This document shows positions 55,544 through 64,000 of a stretch of 64,000 nt of DNA, one piece after another. Made by a program: the position numbers and the translations under genes. This DNA is from Singulisphaera sp. GP187 (lineage in GTDB: Bacteria; Planctomycetota; Planctomycetia; Isosphaerales; Isosphaeraceae), in the NCBI RefSeq assembly GCF_900129635.1, contig NZ_FSRB01000001.1, positions 4,131,501 through 4,195,500 on the forward strand, written 5' to 3'. Below the pieces are notes generated by a model that was not told the origin of the DNA, searched no databases, and saw only the letters and a program-made list of their open reading frames with translations. How positions within the stretch are numbered: the first letter of the stretch is position 1; every line of letters starts with the position of its first letter.

Positions 55544-56551
55544 TCATTTCAAGTACGTTCGTGCCGGCTGGCCAGGCACCCGGACGGGGATGCTCCAGAG
55601 CGAGCCGCCCGCGGTGACGTACAAGGTTTTCAGGTCGTCGCCACCGAAGGCGCAGTTGGTGCACTCGTCGCGCGGGATCGGGATCCAAGTGAGGAGTCGG
55701 CCTTCGGGTGAAAAGACGTAGACACCCGCGGTCGGCTGGTTCTGAAGTTCGTGCGGTGGGTTCGGCTGGTTCAGGCCCGCCGCGACGAAGAGGCGTCCTT
55801 CGGCGTCGAGCTTGATGCCGTCAGGCCCTCGGGTCGTGCCCCAGTCATGGATCAGTTTGCGGCTGGCGGGATCGACGGTGCCGTCGGCCCGCAGGTCGAA
55901 GCGCCACAACTTCCGGGCTCCGCCGGCATGATTATTGTTATTATCGGCCACGAAGAGATGCCGGTCATCAGATGTGACGACCAGTCCGTTGGGGCGATCG
56001 ACCTCGTGGGTGAGAATCCGCGTCACCGACCCATCGGGATCGATCCGGTAGACTCCCTCAACCTCACGCCCTTGCGAGTCGACCAACTCCATCGCGGTTC
56101 GATCGCCATAGCACGGGTCGGAAAAGTAGATTCGGCCCCTGGAATCGATGGTCAGGTCATTCGGCTGATTGAACCGCTTCCCCTCGTACCGTTCGGCCAG
56201 AACGGTGAGCCGGCCATCGTCCTCGAGCCGGGTCACGCGTCGGTTCTGGAACTCGCAGATGACCAGCCGACCCTGCGGATCGAGCAGGAGCCCGTTCGAC
56301 CCGGCATCACGGCGGTAGATCGAGACCACTCCCTCACGCGTCCGTCGATTGATGTGCCCGTCCCCACTGGTGAGCAGTCCGAGCTTCGGGTGCCATAACG
56401 GGCCCTCGCCGGCCCCCTGCTCCCGAACCAATTCCGGCTTCGCGTCCCGAGCGAGCACGCCTGGGTCTTGCTGCGCAAAGACGGGCGTGAACATCAACAT
56501 TCCCAGTATGGCGAAGAACAGGTAATGTCGAACGTGACAGCGAGCAATCAT
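55544..56551 (-). CDS. SMP-30/gluconolactonase-like exported protein
   Basis: Protein of 335 aa with a signal peptide (YLFFAILGMLMFTPVFAQ). The six-bladed propeller of the SMP-30/gluconolactonase/LRE family is visible: GEGPLWHPKLGLLTSGDGHI, SNGLLLDPQGRLVICEFQN, KRFNQPNDLTIDSRGRIYFS, EVDRPNGLVVTSDDRHLFV, GTTRGPDGIKLDAEGRLFV and DECTNCAFGGDDLKTLYVT. Metal ligands E near the N-terminus, N in the NQPND turn and D in the GPDG turn are present. It likely hydrolyses a sugar lactone outside the cytoplasm. ATG 56551 is used because it opens the signal peptide; an open frame continues upstream but is low-complexity. Confidence 0.92.
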   Translation of the reverse strand: MIARCHVRHYLFFAILGMLMFTPVFAQQDPGVLARDAKPELVREQGAGEGPLWHPKLGLLTSGDGHINRRTREGVVSIYRRDAGSNGLLLDPQGRLVICEFQNRRVTRLEDDGRLTVLAERYEGKRFNQPNDLTIDSRGRIYFSDPCYGDRTAMELVDSQGREVEGVYRIDPDGSVTRILTHEVDRPNGLVVTSDDRHLFVADNNNNHAGGARKLWRFDLRADGTVDPASRKLIHDWGTTRGPDGIKLDAEGRLFVAAGLNQPNPPHELQNQPTAGVYVFSPEGRLLTWIPIPRDECTNCAFGGDDLKTLYVTAGGSLWSIPVRVPGQPARTYLK

Positions 56552-57077
56552 CGCGGTGGCCCCAGGGGATTTTCTTGACGGCAAGCCTGATTTTACCGTC
56601 AGATTGCTCGAGTGATACGACAAAGTGAGATTCGCAAGAACATTCCTGTAAGCCAAACAGGACCTTATTCCTGGAATCGGAGCCTGGTCGATTCGGTTCT
56701 TGGCGGCAACGCCGAATCCCTTCGTCGAAGCCCTTGTCCGGGGGTTGCCGGACATGCTACCTTTTCGAATAGCCACTCCGTTCGTGATCGCGCCATTTCC
56801 TGATCCGGGAGTCTCGCCCGGCGGCTCCGCCGCGATCGGCCGCAAACCGTTTGAAACCCTGGGCACGTAGCCGAATCCCCCTAACAACCGCCCTCGGCCG
56901 TCGTTCCTCAACGCTGCGGAATTCTGACGTGAAAGGTGGTTTGATCCATGAAACTTTCGTCGTATCATCGCATCGCGACGCGATGCCCAGGATCAGTCGG
57001 CTCGCGATCCGTTTAGGATCGTGGTTCCGTTCATTCGACTCGAGCGAGCGCTCGCTCGCAGCCATCGGGGTCAGGGA
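56552..57077. other. Divergent intergenic region, no gene recognised
   Basis: About 520 bases between the SMP-30-like gene and the hybrid kinase. No repeats, terminators or frames with family resemblance are visible. Promoters for both flanking genes should lie here. Confidence 0.45.
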
Positions 57078-59354
57078 ATGAGTCTGAGCCGGAGGACAAT
57101 ACTGAGCCTGGCCTTTCCGCTGGCATTGGCGATGCTGTCGCTCAACATCATCGTCGCGTTCGCGAGCTTGCGTACACTCACCACGATGGCCCGCCAATCC
57201 GGCCGCTCACGGGACACTCTGAACGAGGTCGAGCAAATCATCGCCGCGCTCAGGGAGGCCGAGAGTAGCCAGCGGGGTTACCTCCTGACGGGATCCGACT
57301 CCTATCTCGAACCGTACGTTGAGGCCCTTGGCCTTCTGCCGGGCCGACTCGATCGCCTGAAAACGCTCACGGCGAACAACCCGAACCAGACAAGGCGGGT
57401 CAACCATCTGAGTGATCTGATCGATCAGAAGCGTGAAGAACTCGAACACTCCGTGGCCCTGTTTCGCAGCGGACACAAGAACGCCGCCCTCAAGACCGTG
57501 AAGAACGGCCGGGGAATTCGGCTGATGGACCGGACCCGCCGGGTGGCCTCGGCCATGCGGGAGCACGAGCAGAGCGTGCTGGCCCGGGACCGGTGGATCT
57601 CACGGCGCGCGTTCCAGAGAACCGCGCTCGTGGTCGTGATCGCGACGTTCCTGGCGATGGGGCTCCTCGGATTGGCCCTGGTCTTGCGTCGGCGGGAATT
57701 GGCCGAGCGCGAACGGCGTGCCCTGGCGGTTCGTCAGAGCGAGGCCCGGCTCGCCACCACCTTTCTGAGTATCGGCGACGCCGTCATCTCAACCGACGAG
57801 ACCGGTTGCGTCCAACTCATGAACCCGGTCGCCGAAGCGCTGACCGGATATCCGCTCGCCGATGCAGTCGGAAGGCCGATCGCGATGGTCCTCCAACTCA
57901 TGAACGAGCGAACGCGACAACCGGCCGAGAACCCGGTGACGCGCGTGCTCCGCGAAGGGGTGATTTCGGGCCTGGCGAATCACACGCTGCTGATCGCTCG
58001 CGACGGCACCAGGATCCCGATCGACGATAGCGCCGCCCCGATCCGCGACGCCAGCGGCCAGATCCTCGGCGTGATCATCGTTTTCCGCGACATCACCGCG
58101 CGGCGACGCGACGAGTCCGAACGCGAGCGATTGCTGACCGCCGAGCGCTCGGCACTCGCCGACGCGGAGAACGCCAACCGGGCGAAGGACCAGTTCCTCG
58201 CGATCCTCAGCCACGAGCTGCGGACTCCGCTCAACCCCATCATGCTCGCGGTCACCTCGATGCTCGCGCGGCCGGTTGCGCCCGAGGAGATTGGCCCCGC
58301 GCTGGAGATGATCCGCGAGAACGTCGTTCTGGAAGCCAGGCTCATCGACGACCTGCTGGACGTGATGCGGATCGCGCGAGGAAAGTTGACCCTGCATCCG
58401 ACGGTCCTCGATTGCCACAGCCTGATCCGCCACGCCGTGCAGATCTGCCAGAGCGACGTCCAGGACAAGCAACTGGGCGTGGCGGTCAACCTCTCGGCCC
58501 GCGACCATCACGTGAGCGCGGATGCGACTCGACTCGAACAGGTTTTTTGGAACCTGATCAAAAACGCGGTCAAGTTCACCCCGACCGGGGGAACGATCGC
58601 GATTCGCACCTGGAATGAGCCCGACCCCACCGCACTCGGTCGCGACATGCTCATCATCGAATTCGTCGACACGGGAATCGGCATCGAGCCCAACGTCCTG
58701 CCCTGGATCTTCGACCCGTTCCATCAGGGTGAAGCATCGATCACCCGAAGATTCGGCGGCATGGGCCTCGGCCTGGCGATCAGCCTGGGGGTGATCGAAG
58801 CGCACGGTGGGGTCCTGACCGCCGAGAGCCTCGGTAAGAACCAAGGAGCGACCTTCCGGGTGCAGTTGAAAGTGGAACAGCAACCGGTCCTTCACGCCAA
58901 GACGCTTCCGCTGCCAGGTTCGACGGCGACGAGTATGACTCCGAGTTCGAGTACGACAACGGCTCTGGACCCTCCTCCGGCAAGCCTGCGGATCTTCCTG
59001 GTTGAGGACGAGCCGATGACCCTGATCGTCATGGCCAGGCTCTTGCGCCGGATCGGCCACGAAGTGACGACCGCAAGCTCCGTCCAGGAGGCACTCACGA
59101 TCGCCAACGGGCTCGATTTCGACGTGGTGATCAGCGACATCGGGCTTCCGGACGGCAGCGGCCTGGACCTCTTTCGCCAGCTCTCGGTGAACCGCGTGTT
59201 ACCCGCGATCGCGCTGACCGGCTTCGGGATGCAAGAGGATATTCGCCAGAGCCGTGAGGCGGGGTTCCGGGCGCACCTGACCAAGCCCATCGACTTCGCC
59301 AGGCTCGTGACCACGATCCGCCAGGTCGTGAGCCGGCCGGCGGACTCCGGCTGA
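57078..59354 (+). CDS. Hybrid sensor histidine kinase (CHASE3-PAS-HisKA-HATPase-REC)
   Basis: Protein of 758 aa. Two membrane helices (about residues 8-30 and 190-210) flank a CHASE3-type sensor (ESSQRGYLLTGSDSYLEPY). A PAS domain (TTFLSIGDAVISTDETGCVQ and GVIIVFRDITARR) follows. The kinase core has SHELRTPLNPIM with H379, WNLIKNAVKFTPTGG, VDTGIGIEP and GGMGLGLAISLGVIEAHGG. The C-terminal receiver has VEDEPM, phospho-acceptor D687 in VISDIGLPDGSGLDLF, and LTKPID. Phosphate can pass from H379 to D687 and on to an unseen Hpt protein or a partner. The ATG at 57078 is preferred to an upstream in-frame start. No response regulator with an output domain is adjacent, so the output is not known. Confidence 0.95.
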   Translation: MSLSRRTILSLAFPLALAMLSLNIIVAFASLRTLTTMARQSGRSRDTLNEVEQIIAALREAESSQRGYLLTGSDSYLEPYVEALGLLPGRLDRLKTLTANNPNQTRRVNHLSDLIDQKREELEHSVALFRSGHKNAALKTVKNGRGIRLMDRTRRVASAMREHEQSVLARDRWISRRAFQRTALVVVIATFLAMGLLGLALVLRRRELAERERRALAVRQSEARLATTFLSIGDAVISTDETGCVQLMNPVAEALTGYPLADAVGRPIAMVLQLMNERTRQPAENPVTRVLREGVISGLANHTLLIARDGTRIPIDDSAAPIRDASGQILGVIIVFRDITARRRDESERERLLTAERSALADAENANRAKDQFLAILSHELRTPLNPIMLAVTSMLARPVAPEEIGPALEMIRENVVLEARLIDDLLDVMRIARGKLTLHPTVLDCHSLIRHAVQICQSDVQDKQLGVAVNLSARDHHVSADATRLEQVFWNLIKNAVKFTPTGGTIAIRTWNEPDPTALGRDMLIIEFVDTGIGIEPNVLPWIFDPFHQGEASITRRFGGMGLGLAISLGVIEAHGGVLTAESLGKNQGATFRVQLKVEQQPVLHAKTLPLPGSTATSMTPSSSTTTALDPPPASLRIFLVEDEPMTLIVMARLLRRIGHEVTTASSVQEALTIANGLDFDVVISDIGLPDGSGLDLFRQLSVNRVLPAIALTGFGMQEDIRQSREAGFRAHLTKPIDFARLVTTIRQVVSRPADSG

Positions 59355-59599
59355 CCCAGCAAGCCTAGAAATTTCCACGTTTTCAAGCTTGTGACATGAA
59401 AACCGGCGGACTTGCAACGCGGAGATCGTTGCGGGCTTGCGTCCGGGGCTTGGCTCCATTAAGACCATACCTAATGAATCGCGGTTCATGCCCGTTGAGA
59501 GGCATCGCCAACCCCGCATTCATGCCGATCCCGAGAGCCCCCTTTGGGTCGTCCCCCCCAAGCGGGCGATACACCAACTTTTCGAGGAGAACCGGCTCG

Positions 59600-60466
59600 A
59601 TGCACGACGACACGCAATCCGCGCCTGCGAACGGCGATTTCACCCGAAGAACGTTCGCGGTCACGACGCTCGCCGCCGGCTTCGCCCTGGCGGTGCAGCC
59701 GGTCTCGGCCCAGACCACCATCACGACCGACACCGAAGGCTTGGAGGCGGGGGAGGTCAAGATCCCGACGTCCGACGGCGAGATTCCGGCCTACCGGGCC
59801 GCACCGGCGAAACCAGGGCCGTTCCCGGTCATCCTGGTCGTCCAGGAAATCTTCGGCGTCCACGAACATATCAAAGACCTCTGCCGCCGCCTCGCCAAGG
59901 CCGGCTACCTGGCCATTGCCCCCGCGCTGTACGCGCGCCAGGGGGACGTGTCGACCATCAAAGAGATCCCCGAGATCATCGCCAAGGTCGTCTCCAAAGT
60001 CCCCGACGCCCAGGTGCTCTCCGATCTCGACGCCACCGTCGCCTGGGTCAAGGCGTCGGGCAAGGGGGATACGACCAAGCTCGGCGTCACCGGCTTCTGC
60101 TGGGGCGGGCGAATCGTTTGGCTCTACGCCGCGCACAACCCGCACCTGAAGGCTGGGGTGGCCTGGTACGGCCGAATCGTCAGCCCGCCGGATGAACTCC
60201 ATCCCAAAAACCCGATCGACCTGGCCGGCGCGCTCAAGGCCCCCGTGCTCGGCCTCTACGGCGGCGCCGATCAAGGCATCCCGGTCGAGACCATCGATCG
60301 GATGCGCGCCGCGCTCAAGGAAGCCAACAAGACCGCCGAGATCATCGTCTATCCCGACACCCCCCACGGCTTCAACGCCGACTACCGGCCGACCTATCGC
60401 AAGGACAAGGCCGAAGACGGCTGGAAGCGAATGCTCGCCTGGTTCAAACAACACGGCGTCGCCTGA
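59600..60466 (+). CDS. Dienelactone hydrolase family protein, exported
   Basis: Protein of 288 aa with a Tat-like leader (TRRTFAVTTLAAGFALAV). The alpha/beta-hydrolase core matches dienelactone hydrolase (PF01738): FPVILVVQEIFGVHEHIKDL, nucleophile in GVTGFCWGGRIVW (C167, the Cys form typical of the family), acid in LYGGADQGIP (D224) and base in PDTPHGFNADY (H256). It hydrolyses lactones or esters. ATG 59600 has GAGGAGA upstream; the longer in-frame start at 59396 would place 68 unlikely residues before the leader. The class A beta-lactamase-like gene follows 206 bases downstream. Confidence 0.95.
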   Translation: MHDDTQSAPANGDFTRRTFAVTTLAAGFALAVQPVSAQTTITTDTEGLEAGEVKIPTSDGEIPAYRAAPAKPGPFPVILVVQEIFGVHEHIKDLCRRLAKAGYLAIAPALYARQGDVSTIKEIPEIIAKVVSKVPDAQVLSDLDATVAWVKASGKGDTTKLGVTGFCWGGRIVWLYAAHNPHLKAGVAWYGRIVSPPDELHPKNPIDLAGALKAPVLGLYGGADQGIPVETIDRMRAALKEANKTAEIIVYPDTPHGFNADYRPTYRKDKAEDGWKRMLAWFKQHGVA

Positions 60467-60672
60467 TCGGCCGCATTTGATTCCCCAACGGAGTCACCCA
60501 GCGCACCATCCTCGCTCGGTTGAATCCCAGGCCGAGCGATCGGGATGGCTGGGGCAATCCACGGTAAGCCGCTCTCCAGAGGAGGTCTCATTTCCGTGGC
60601 CTCCTCAACAAAACAAATTCCACCGCATATCATCAAATTTTCACGGCTTACAATCCAAGGGTCTTGTTTGCC

Positions 60673-61617
60673 ATGACGTTCCCAAAATCATTGGCGGCGT
60701 TTGCCGTCTCGCTTGTCCTGGCGTCGACCTTTGGGCTCGCCGACGTCCTGACGTACCGGCTCGATCGCGAGACTCTCGATCGGGACGTCCGAAAAATCGT
60801 CGCCGACCATGGCGGACCGATCCGGGCCGGCCTCTGGATCGGCGGGCCCGCGGGGGAGGCGCTTTATGCGTCCGATCCCGGCGTAAACCTGCCCACCGCC
60901 AGCGCGATCAAGACGGCGTTCCTGATCGAGCTCTTCGCGCGGCACGCCGGCGCACTCGATGACAGCCCATCGGGCCTCGCGACGATCTTGAAGGACGAGC
61001 ACCCGGCCGTGGCCCATTTCACCCCGGCGCAGCGGGACGAGATTCGCGAAGGGCTCAAAGGGGCGTCGGTCCGCCGGATCGGCGGGGTCATGATGGGTTC
61101 GGTCCCCGCCTCGAACATCGTGTACAACGCCGCCGCCAACGTCACCACGGCGCTCCTCGGCGGCCCGGAGGAATTGACCCAGGCGATCCATGACCGCGAC
61201 CCTGCCTTCGCCCCGATCATGGTCCGCCGCTACATGCTGGCCGACCGCCGCGTCAAGGGAGACAACGAGGCCACCCCCGCGGCCCTGGCCGCGGTCCTGC
61301 AACGCCTGGCCACGCGGAAGGTCCCCGGACTCGACGCGGCCACGGTTGACGCGGTCCGCCGCTCGGTACTCACCAAGGACGAACCGAACCTGGGCCGGCA
61401 CTACTGGAAGGACGGCGACCTCGCCACCGATCCCATCACCCACGTCGAGAGCGGCTGGTACGAGGCGGGGGACCACCCGATCGTCTACACCGTGATGGTC
61501 GCGCAACCGGACGCGGGCGGCCAAACCCGCGACGAGGCCCATCGCCACCTCACCGAGACGGCCAAGCGGCTGACCGACACCCTGGTCCACTCCGCCCTCG
61601 CCGTGGAAACCCGCTGA
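60673..61617 (+). CDS. Class A beta-lactamase-fold serine hydrolase, exported
   Basis: Protein of 314 aa with a signal peptide (LAAFAVSLVLASTFGLA). The active-site SxxK is SAIK (S77, K80), in TASAIKTAFLIELF as in class A beta-lactamases (PF13354). An SNI-like motif may be represented by SNIVYN near residue 157. The KTG triad is not clear. The protein may be a penicillin-binding or esterase-like serine hydrolase rather than a true lactamase; no resistance role should be inferred. ATG 60673 is chosen over the TTG at 60664. No regulator of the AmpR type is near. Confidence 0.82.
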   Translation: MTFPKSLAAFAVSLVLASTFGLADVLTYRLDRETLDRDVRKIVADHGGPIRAGLWIGGPAGEALYASDPGVNLPTASAIKTAFLIELFARHAGALDDSPSGLATILKDEHPAVAHFTPAQRDEIREGLKGASVRRIGGVMMGSVPASNIVYNAAANVTTALLGGPEELTQAIHDRDPAFAPIMVRRYMLADRRVKGDNEATPAALAAVLQRLATRKVPGLDAATVDAVRRSVLTKDEPNLGRHYWKDGDLATDPITHVESGWYEAGDHPIVYTVMVAQPDAGGQTRDEAHRHLTETAKRLTDTLVHSALAVETR

Positions 61618-61627
61618 GGCTGTCCGT

Positions 61628-63589
61628 TCATCGGGTGACGGCCGCCGACTGGGTTTTTCGCGCCAACAGCTTGGCCCGTGGGTTCGCGTCCTCGGGCCAG
61701 GCAGGGAACGAGTTGATCAGGTATTCCTCGCGGACCCAGCCCCGGAACCGTTCGGCGGTGTGCGGCCAGTGGTGGGCATTCAACCAATCCTGATAGCTCA
61801 GCAGGGTCTGCCCCAACGGAGAATGTTCCAGCCCCCCGAACTGGCCGTACCTCAAGCCGAACTGCTTGAGCGCCTCCCGCGGAGCCGCCCCATCGAGCAG
61901 TTTGGCGACCGCGGCCGCAAAGCTACTGTGATCGATCCCGCGATAGCCCTGCACGACCACCGGACGCGGACAACTCTCAAGAATGTTCACCAACTGAATC
62001 ATCAAATGCCTTGACGGCACCAATTCGTCACGCAGGTTGATCGTATAGAGCTCGACCTTGTGCGACTGGCAGACCTTCTGGTATTTCGCGAACCAGGTAT
62101 GCCGTTGCGGGTCGCCGGTGAATGCCACGACGGTTCGCAAACCCTCGCGCCGGATCAGGGCGTCGAGGTCGCTCGGATTGAGGCGGGCACTGCGGTAGAG
62201 ACGGCCCGGGATCTCCTCGTGGAGATTGTTGCCCCCCAGGAACCCGCGCGACGACCAGACGAAGCCGACCAGGAGAAGGGTCGCCACACCGAGCGAAAGC
62301 CTCCAGCCGAACTCCGGACCGAACCGCCCGGGCTTCGTCGTCCGCTTCCGGGCGCCGTTGATGATTTCACCGACCAGGCTCCGCCGCACGATCGTTTCAT
62401 AGCTCAGGATGCTGAGGACGATCGACACCGCCGAAACGAGCAAGAACTTGAGCGGACCGGGCCAGGCGAGAGGCAGGAGCAGCACCTGCATCAGCACGAC
62501 GATCGGCACGTGGATGATGTAGATCCAGAACGACGCCTCGCTCAGGAACCTCATGGTCGGCCCCCGCCCCTGGACCAACCGAAGCAGCACGCCCAGCCCG
62601 CCGAAGACGGTCAACCAGGAGAAGAGGGCCGCGCACACACAGAAGACGATCCGGAGCCCGCCCTGAAGCGGTGAGGCCGCGTGTTGGAGCAACAGCGGCA
62701 ACATCCCCGCGAACAGAACCAGGGAGAGGGCCAGGTAGAGCCCGCCATAGGGCATGAGCCGCTGCTTCGGCTCGCGGACCTTGGAGATCCACCCTCCCAC
62801 GGCGAAGAAGAAGGCGTAGTGGAGCAATCGAAACAGGTTCGGCACAATCACGTTGTCAACCCGGAGCATCGTGTCCGAATCGACGAGGAAGATCAGGGTC
62901 GTCGGGATCGCGAACAGAAGCGGGCGCCACGCGGAGCCGAGCAACCGCGTCGGCAACGCTTCCTGATCCCGATCCTGGAGTTCCGATCGTCGGCCCCACT
63001 TCAACTTGCGGTGCAGAGTCCAGGCACCGCACCAGAGGACGCAGACCAGGAACAGGTATTCGAGAAACCAGAGGTGCCCAAAACCGTAGAGGTTGTGGCG
63101 AACCGTGGGGGGGAACCGCCAGCTCAGGATGTGGCCCAAGTCGCAGCGTCCGGTGGCCATGAGCCCGTAGCCCCAGATCAGATAGAACGCAGGCAGGACG
63201 GTCAAGCAACCGAACAGCAGGGGACGCAACAGTCGGTGCGCCCGATGGTTCAGGAAAACGCGCGGACCGCGCGACTCGCAGGCCGCGGGCGCGGAGACTC
63301 CCGCGGCCAGAAAGAAGACGGGCATCGCCAGCCCGTTCACCCAATAGATGAACGCGTCAAAGCCCGTGAACCCCGAGGCGTCGTAAGCCACCCACATCGT
63401 CAACCGGAGCGGCGTCGCCACATAGGTCAAGGCCGCGTGATAGAGGACCACGAGGAAGGTGGTCACAACCCGCAACGACTCGAGGGCATGCCCCAACTGG
63501 GCGGGATCGCCACCTTTTGCGGGCGAAGCGCCTCCCGCTCCTCCGCTCGCACGCGCGGGGCGCGCTGGCCTGGCCTTGGTCTCATCCAT
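61628..63589 (-). CDS. Acyltransferase-3 membrane protein fused to a pseudophosphatase domain
   Basis: Protein of 653 aa. Residues 35-400 form an acyltransferase-3 (OafA/WecH-like) membrane domain with about ten helices (RVVTTFLVVLYHAALTY, GLAMPVFFLAAGVSA, HLWFLEYLFLVCVLW, ASFWIYIIHVPIVVLM). Such proteins transfer acetyl or succinyl groups to extracytoplasmic sugars. From about residue 462 a dual-specificity phosphatase-like domain follows (GRLYRSARLNPSDLDALIRR, TVVAFTGDPQRHT). The loop that should read HCxxGxxRS is VVVQGYRGIDHSS at 544-556: His is Gln547, Cys is Gly548 and Arg is His554, so catalysis is lost. The fused part may bind a phosphorylated ligand or regulate acylation. ATG 63589 follows a basic Gly/Ala-rich head. 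It is convergent with the beta-lactamase-like gene, 10 bases apart. Confidence 0.88.
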   Translation of the reverse strand: MDETKARPARPARASGGAGGASPAKGGDPAQLGHALESLRVVTTFLVVLYHAALTYVATPLRLTMWVAYDASGFTGFDAFIYWVNGLAMPVFFLAAGVSAPAACESRGPRVFLNHRAHRLLRPLLFGCLTVLPAFYLIWGYGLMATGRCDLGHILSWRFPPTVRHNLYGFGHLWFLEYLFLVCVLWCGAWTLHRKLKWGRRSELQDRDQEALPTRLLGSAWRPLLFAIPTTLIFLVDSDTMLRVDNVIVPNLFRLLHYAFFFAVGGWISKVREPKQRLMPYGGLYLALSLVLFAGMLPLLLQHAASPLQGGLRIVFCVCAALFSWLTVFGGLGVLLRLVQGRGPTMRFLSEASFWIYIIHVPIVVLMQVLLLPLAWPGPLKFLLVSAVSIVLSILSYETIVRRSLVGEIINGARKRTTKPGRFGPEFGWRLSLGVATLLLVGFVWSSRGFLGGNNLHEEIPGRLYRSARLNPSDLDALIRREGLRTVVAFTGDPQRHTWFAKYQKVCQSHKVELYTINLRDELVPSRHLMIQLVNILESCPRPVVVQGYRGIDHSSFAAAVAKLLDGAAPREALKQFGLRYGQFGGLEHSPLGQTLLSYQDWLNAHHWPHTAERFRGWVREEYLINSFPAWPEDANPRAKLLARKTQSAAVTR

Positions 63590-64000
63590 GACAATACCAC
63601 GTTCCTTCGCGATACCTCGGCGGCCCGATGGTTCCGTATCGGGAGAATCGCTCCCCGCGGGACGCTCAAACGCAACTGCCGGTCGTGCGACTTCTGAGCC
63701 TTGGGGGAAGAGTCGTCATCGTAGCGGAAAGCCCCGTAATCTCAATCGGTTCGCTTCGATTCGATTCGGTCCGTTTCCGCGCAAGGGTCGAACTCTCGGC
63801 CCCTCGTCGTACCATTCGTCTCGAGGAACGACCACTCTTGACATGATAAGCAAGAAGGCAATCCCCCGGTTCCGATTGCGCCCATTTTGCGGCATGTGCG
63901 ACCGGTTCAACGGGCGGCTGATCGTCGGGTCCCCAACGTCTGAGTTCCGTAGGGTGGGCACGGCTCACCATCCCGATCTCCTTGCCAAAAGGGAGGTTAA
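63590..64000. other. Intergenic DNA to window edge, with one repeat
   Basis: No gene is seen in the last 410 bases. The second copy of the 39-bp hairpin repeat lies at 63951-63989, so the right edge cuts close to it. Confidence 0.5.
63951..63989. repeat. 39-bp dispersed hairpin repeat, copy 2
   Basis: This copy matches the one at 17699-17737 at 35 of 39 positions, beginning AGGGTGGGCACGGCTCACC and ending CTCCTTGCCAAA. The orientation is the same. The hairpin arms are slightly weaker than in copy 1. Confidence 0.8.

Noticed and set aside
60673..61617. Antibiotic resistance beta-lactamase
   Set aside because: The SxxK motif is present but the KTG element is not clear; the fold is shared with non-lactamase hydrolases, so a resistance role is unsupported.

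Overview
The window looks like the chromosome of a planctomycete, most likely from the Isosphaeraceae or a close relative. This is inferred from gene content: two DUF1559 major-pilin-like proteins with prepilin N-termini and H-x9-DG C-termini, a Planctomycete-type cytochrome/DUF1549/DUF1553 protein paired with a DUF1501 protein, Cys-type sulfatases, many Tat-like twin-arginine leaders, high GC and dispersed GC-rich palindromes. No rRNA, tRNA or CRISPR array was recognised.

Layout. 0-5 kb: a membrane protein cut by the window edge, a DUF1559 protein with a small lipoprotein, and a secreted FAD oxidoreductase. 5-8 kb: an EVE-HNH (type IV restriction-like) endonuclease next to a truncated, frameshifted AlbA/RecG-like gene. 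8.2-14.5 kb: the most unusual locus. A P1B-type metal ATPase is fused in one polypeptide to an HflK-type SPFH domain, followed on the same strand by a five-helix membrane protein, an HflC-like protein, a second HflK-like protein and a small exported protein. 14.5-17.6 kb: a large secreted propeller plus PHP-like protein. 17.7-22.8 kb: an accessory stretch with a broken gene, a coupled two-gene DUF6575-like operon, decayed membrane-protein pieces, an orphan Dam-type adenine methylase and a small transcription unit with promoter, palindrome, 44-codon ORF and terminator.

22.8-31.4 kb: an NtrC-type regulator and its sensor kinase, divergent from a secreted terpene-cyclase-fold protein, then DUF1559, a laminin-G-like exported protein and a ThuA-domain protein. 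31.5-36.3 kb: a CusB-CusA heavy-metal efflux operon whose cusA is frameshifted at a run of six G. 37.7-48.1 kb: a GlpM-like membrane protein, the DUF1553/DUF1501 pair, a glycosyltransferase-39-like protein, a frameshifted WD40 gene and a sulfatase. 48.2-50.1 kb: a group II intron whose reverse transcriptase is broken by an extra 8-bp repeat unit. 50.1-64 kb: a small membrane protein, a second sulfatase with a tandem-duplicated amidohydrolase, an SMP-30-like lactonase, a hybrid histidine kinase, a dienelactone hydrolase, a class A beta-lactamase-like protein and an acyltransferase fused to a catalytically dead tyrosine-phosphatase-like domain.

Many genes encode exported enzymes for organic sulfate, ester and sugar breakdown. 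Metal handling appears twice (ATPase-SPFH locus, Cus-type pump). Five genes are interrupted by small indels (near 7.23, 18.3-18.4, 33.56, 45.68 and 49.02 kb), so either decay or assembly quality should be considered when reading them.
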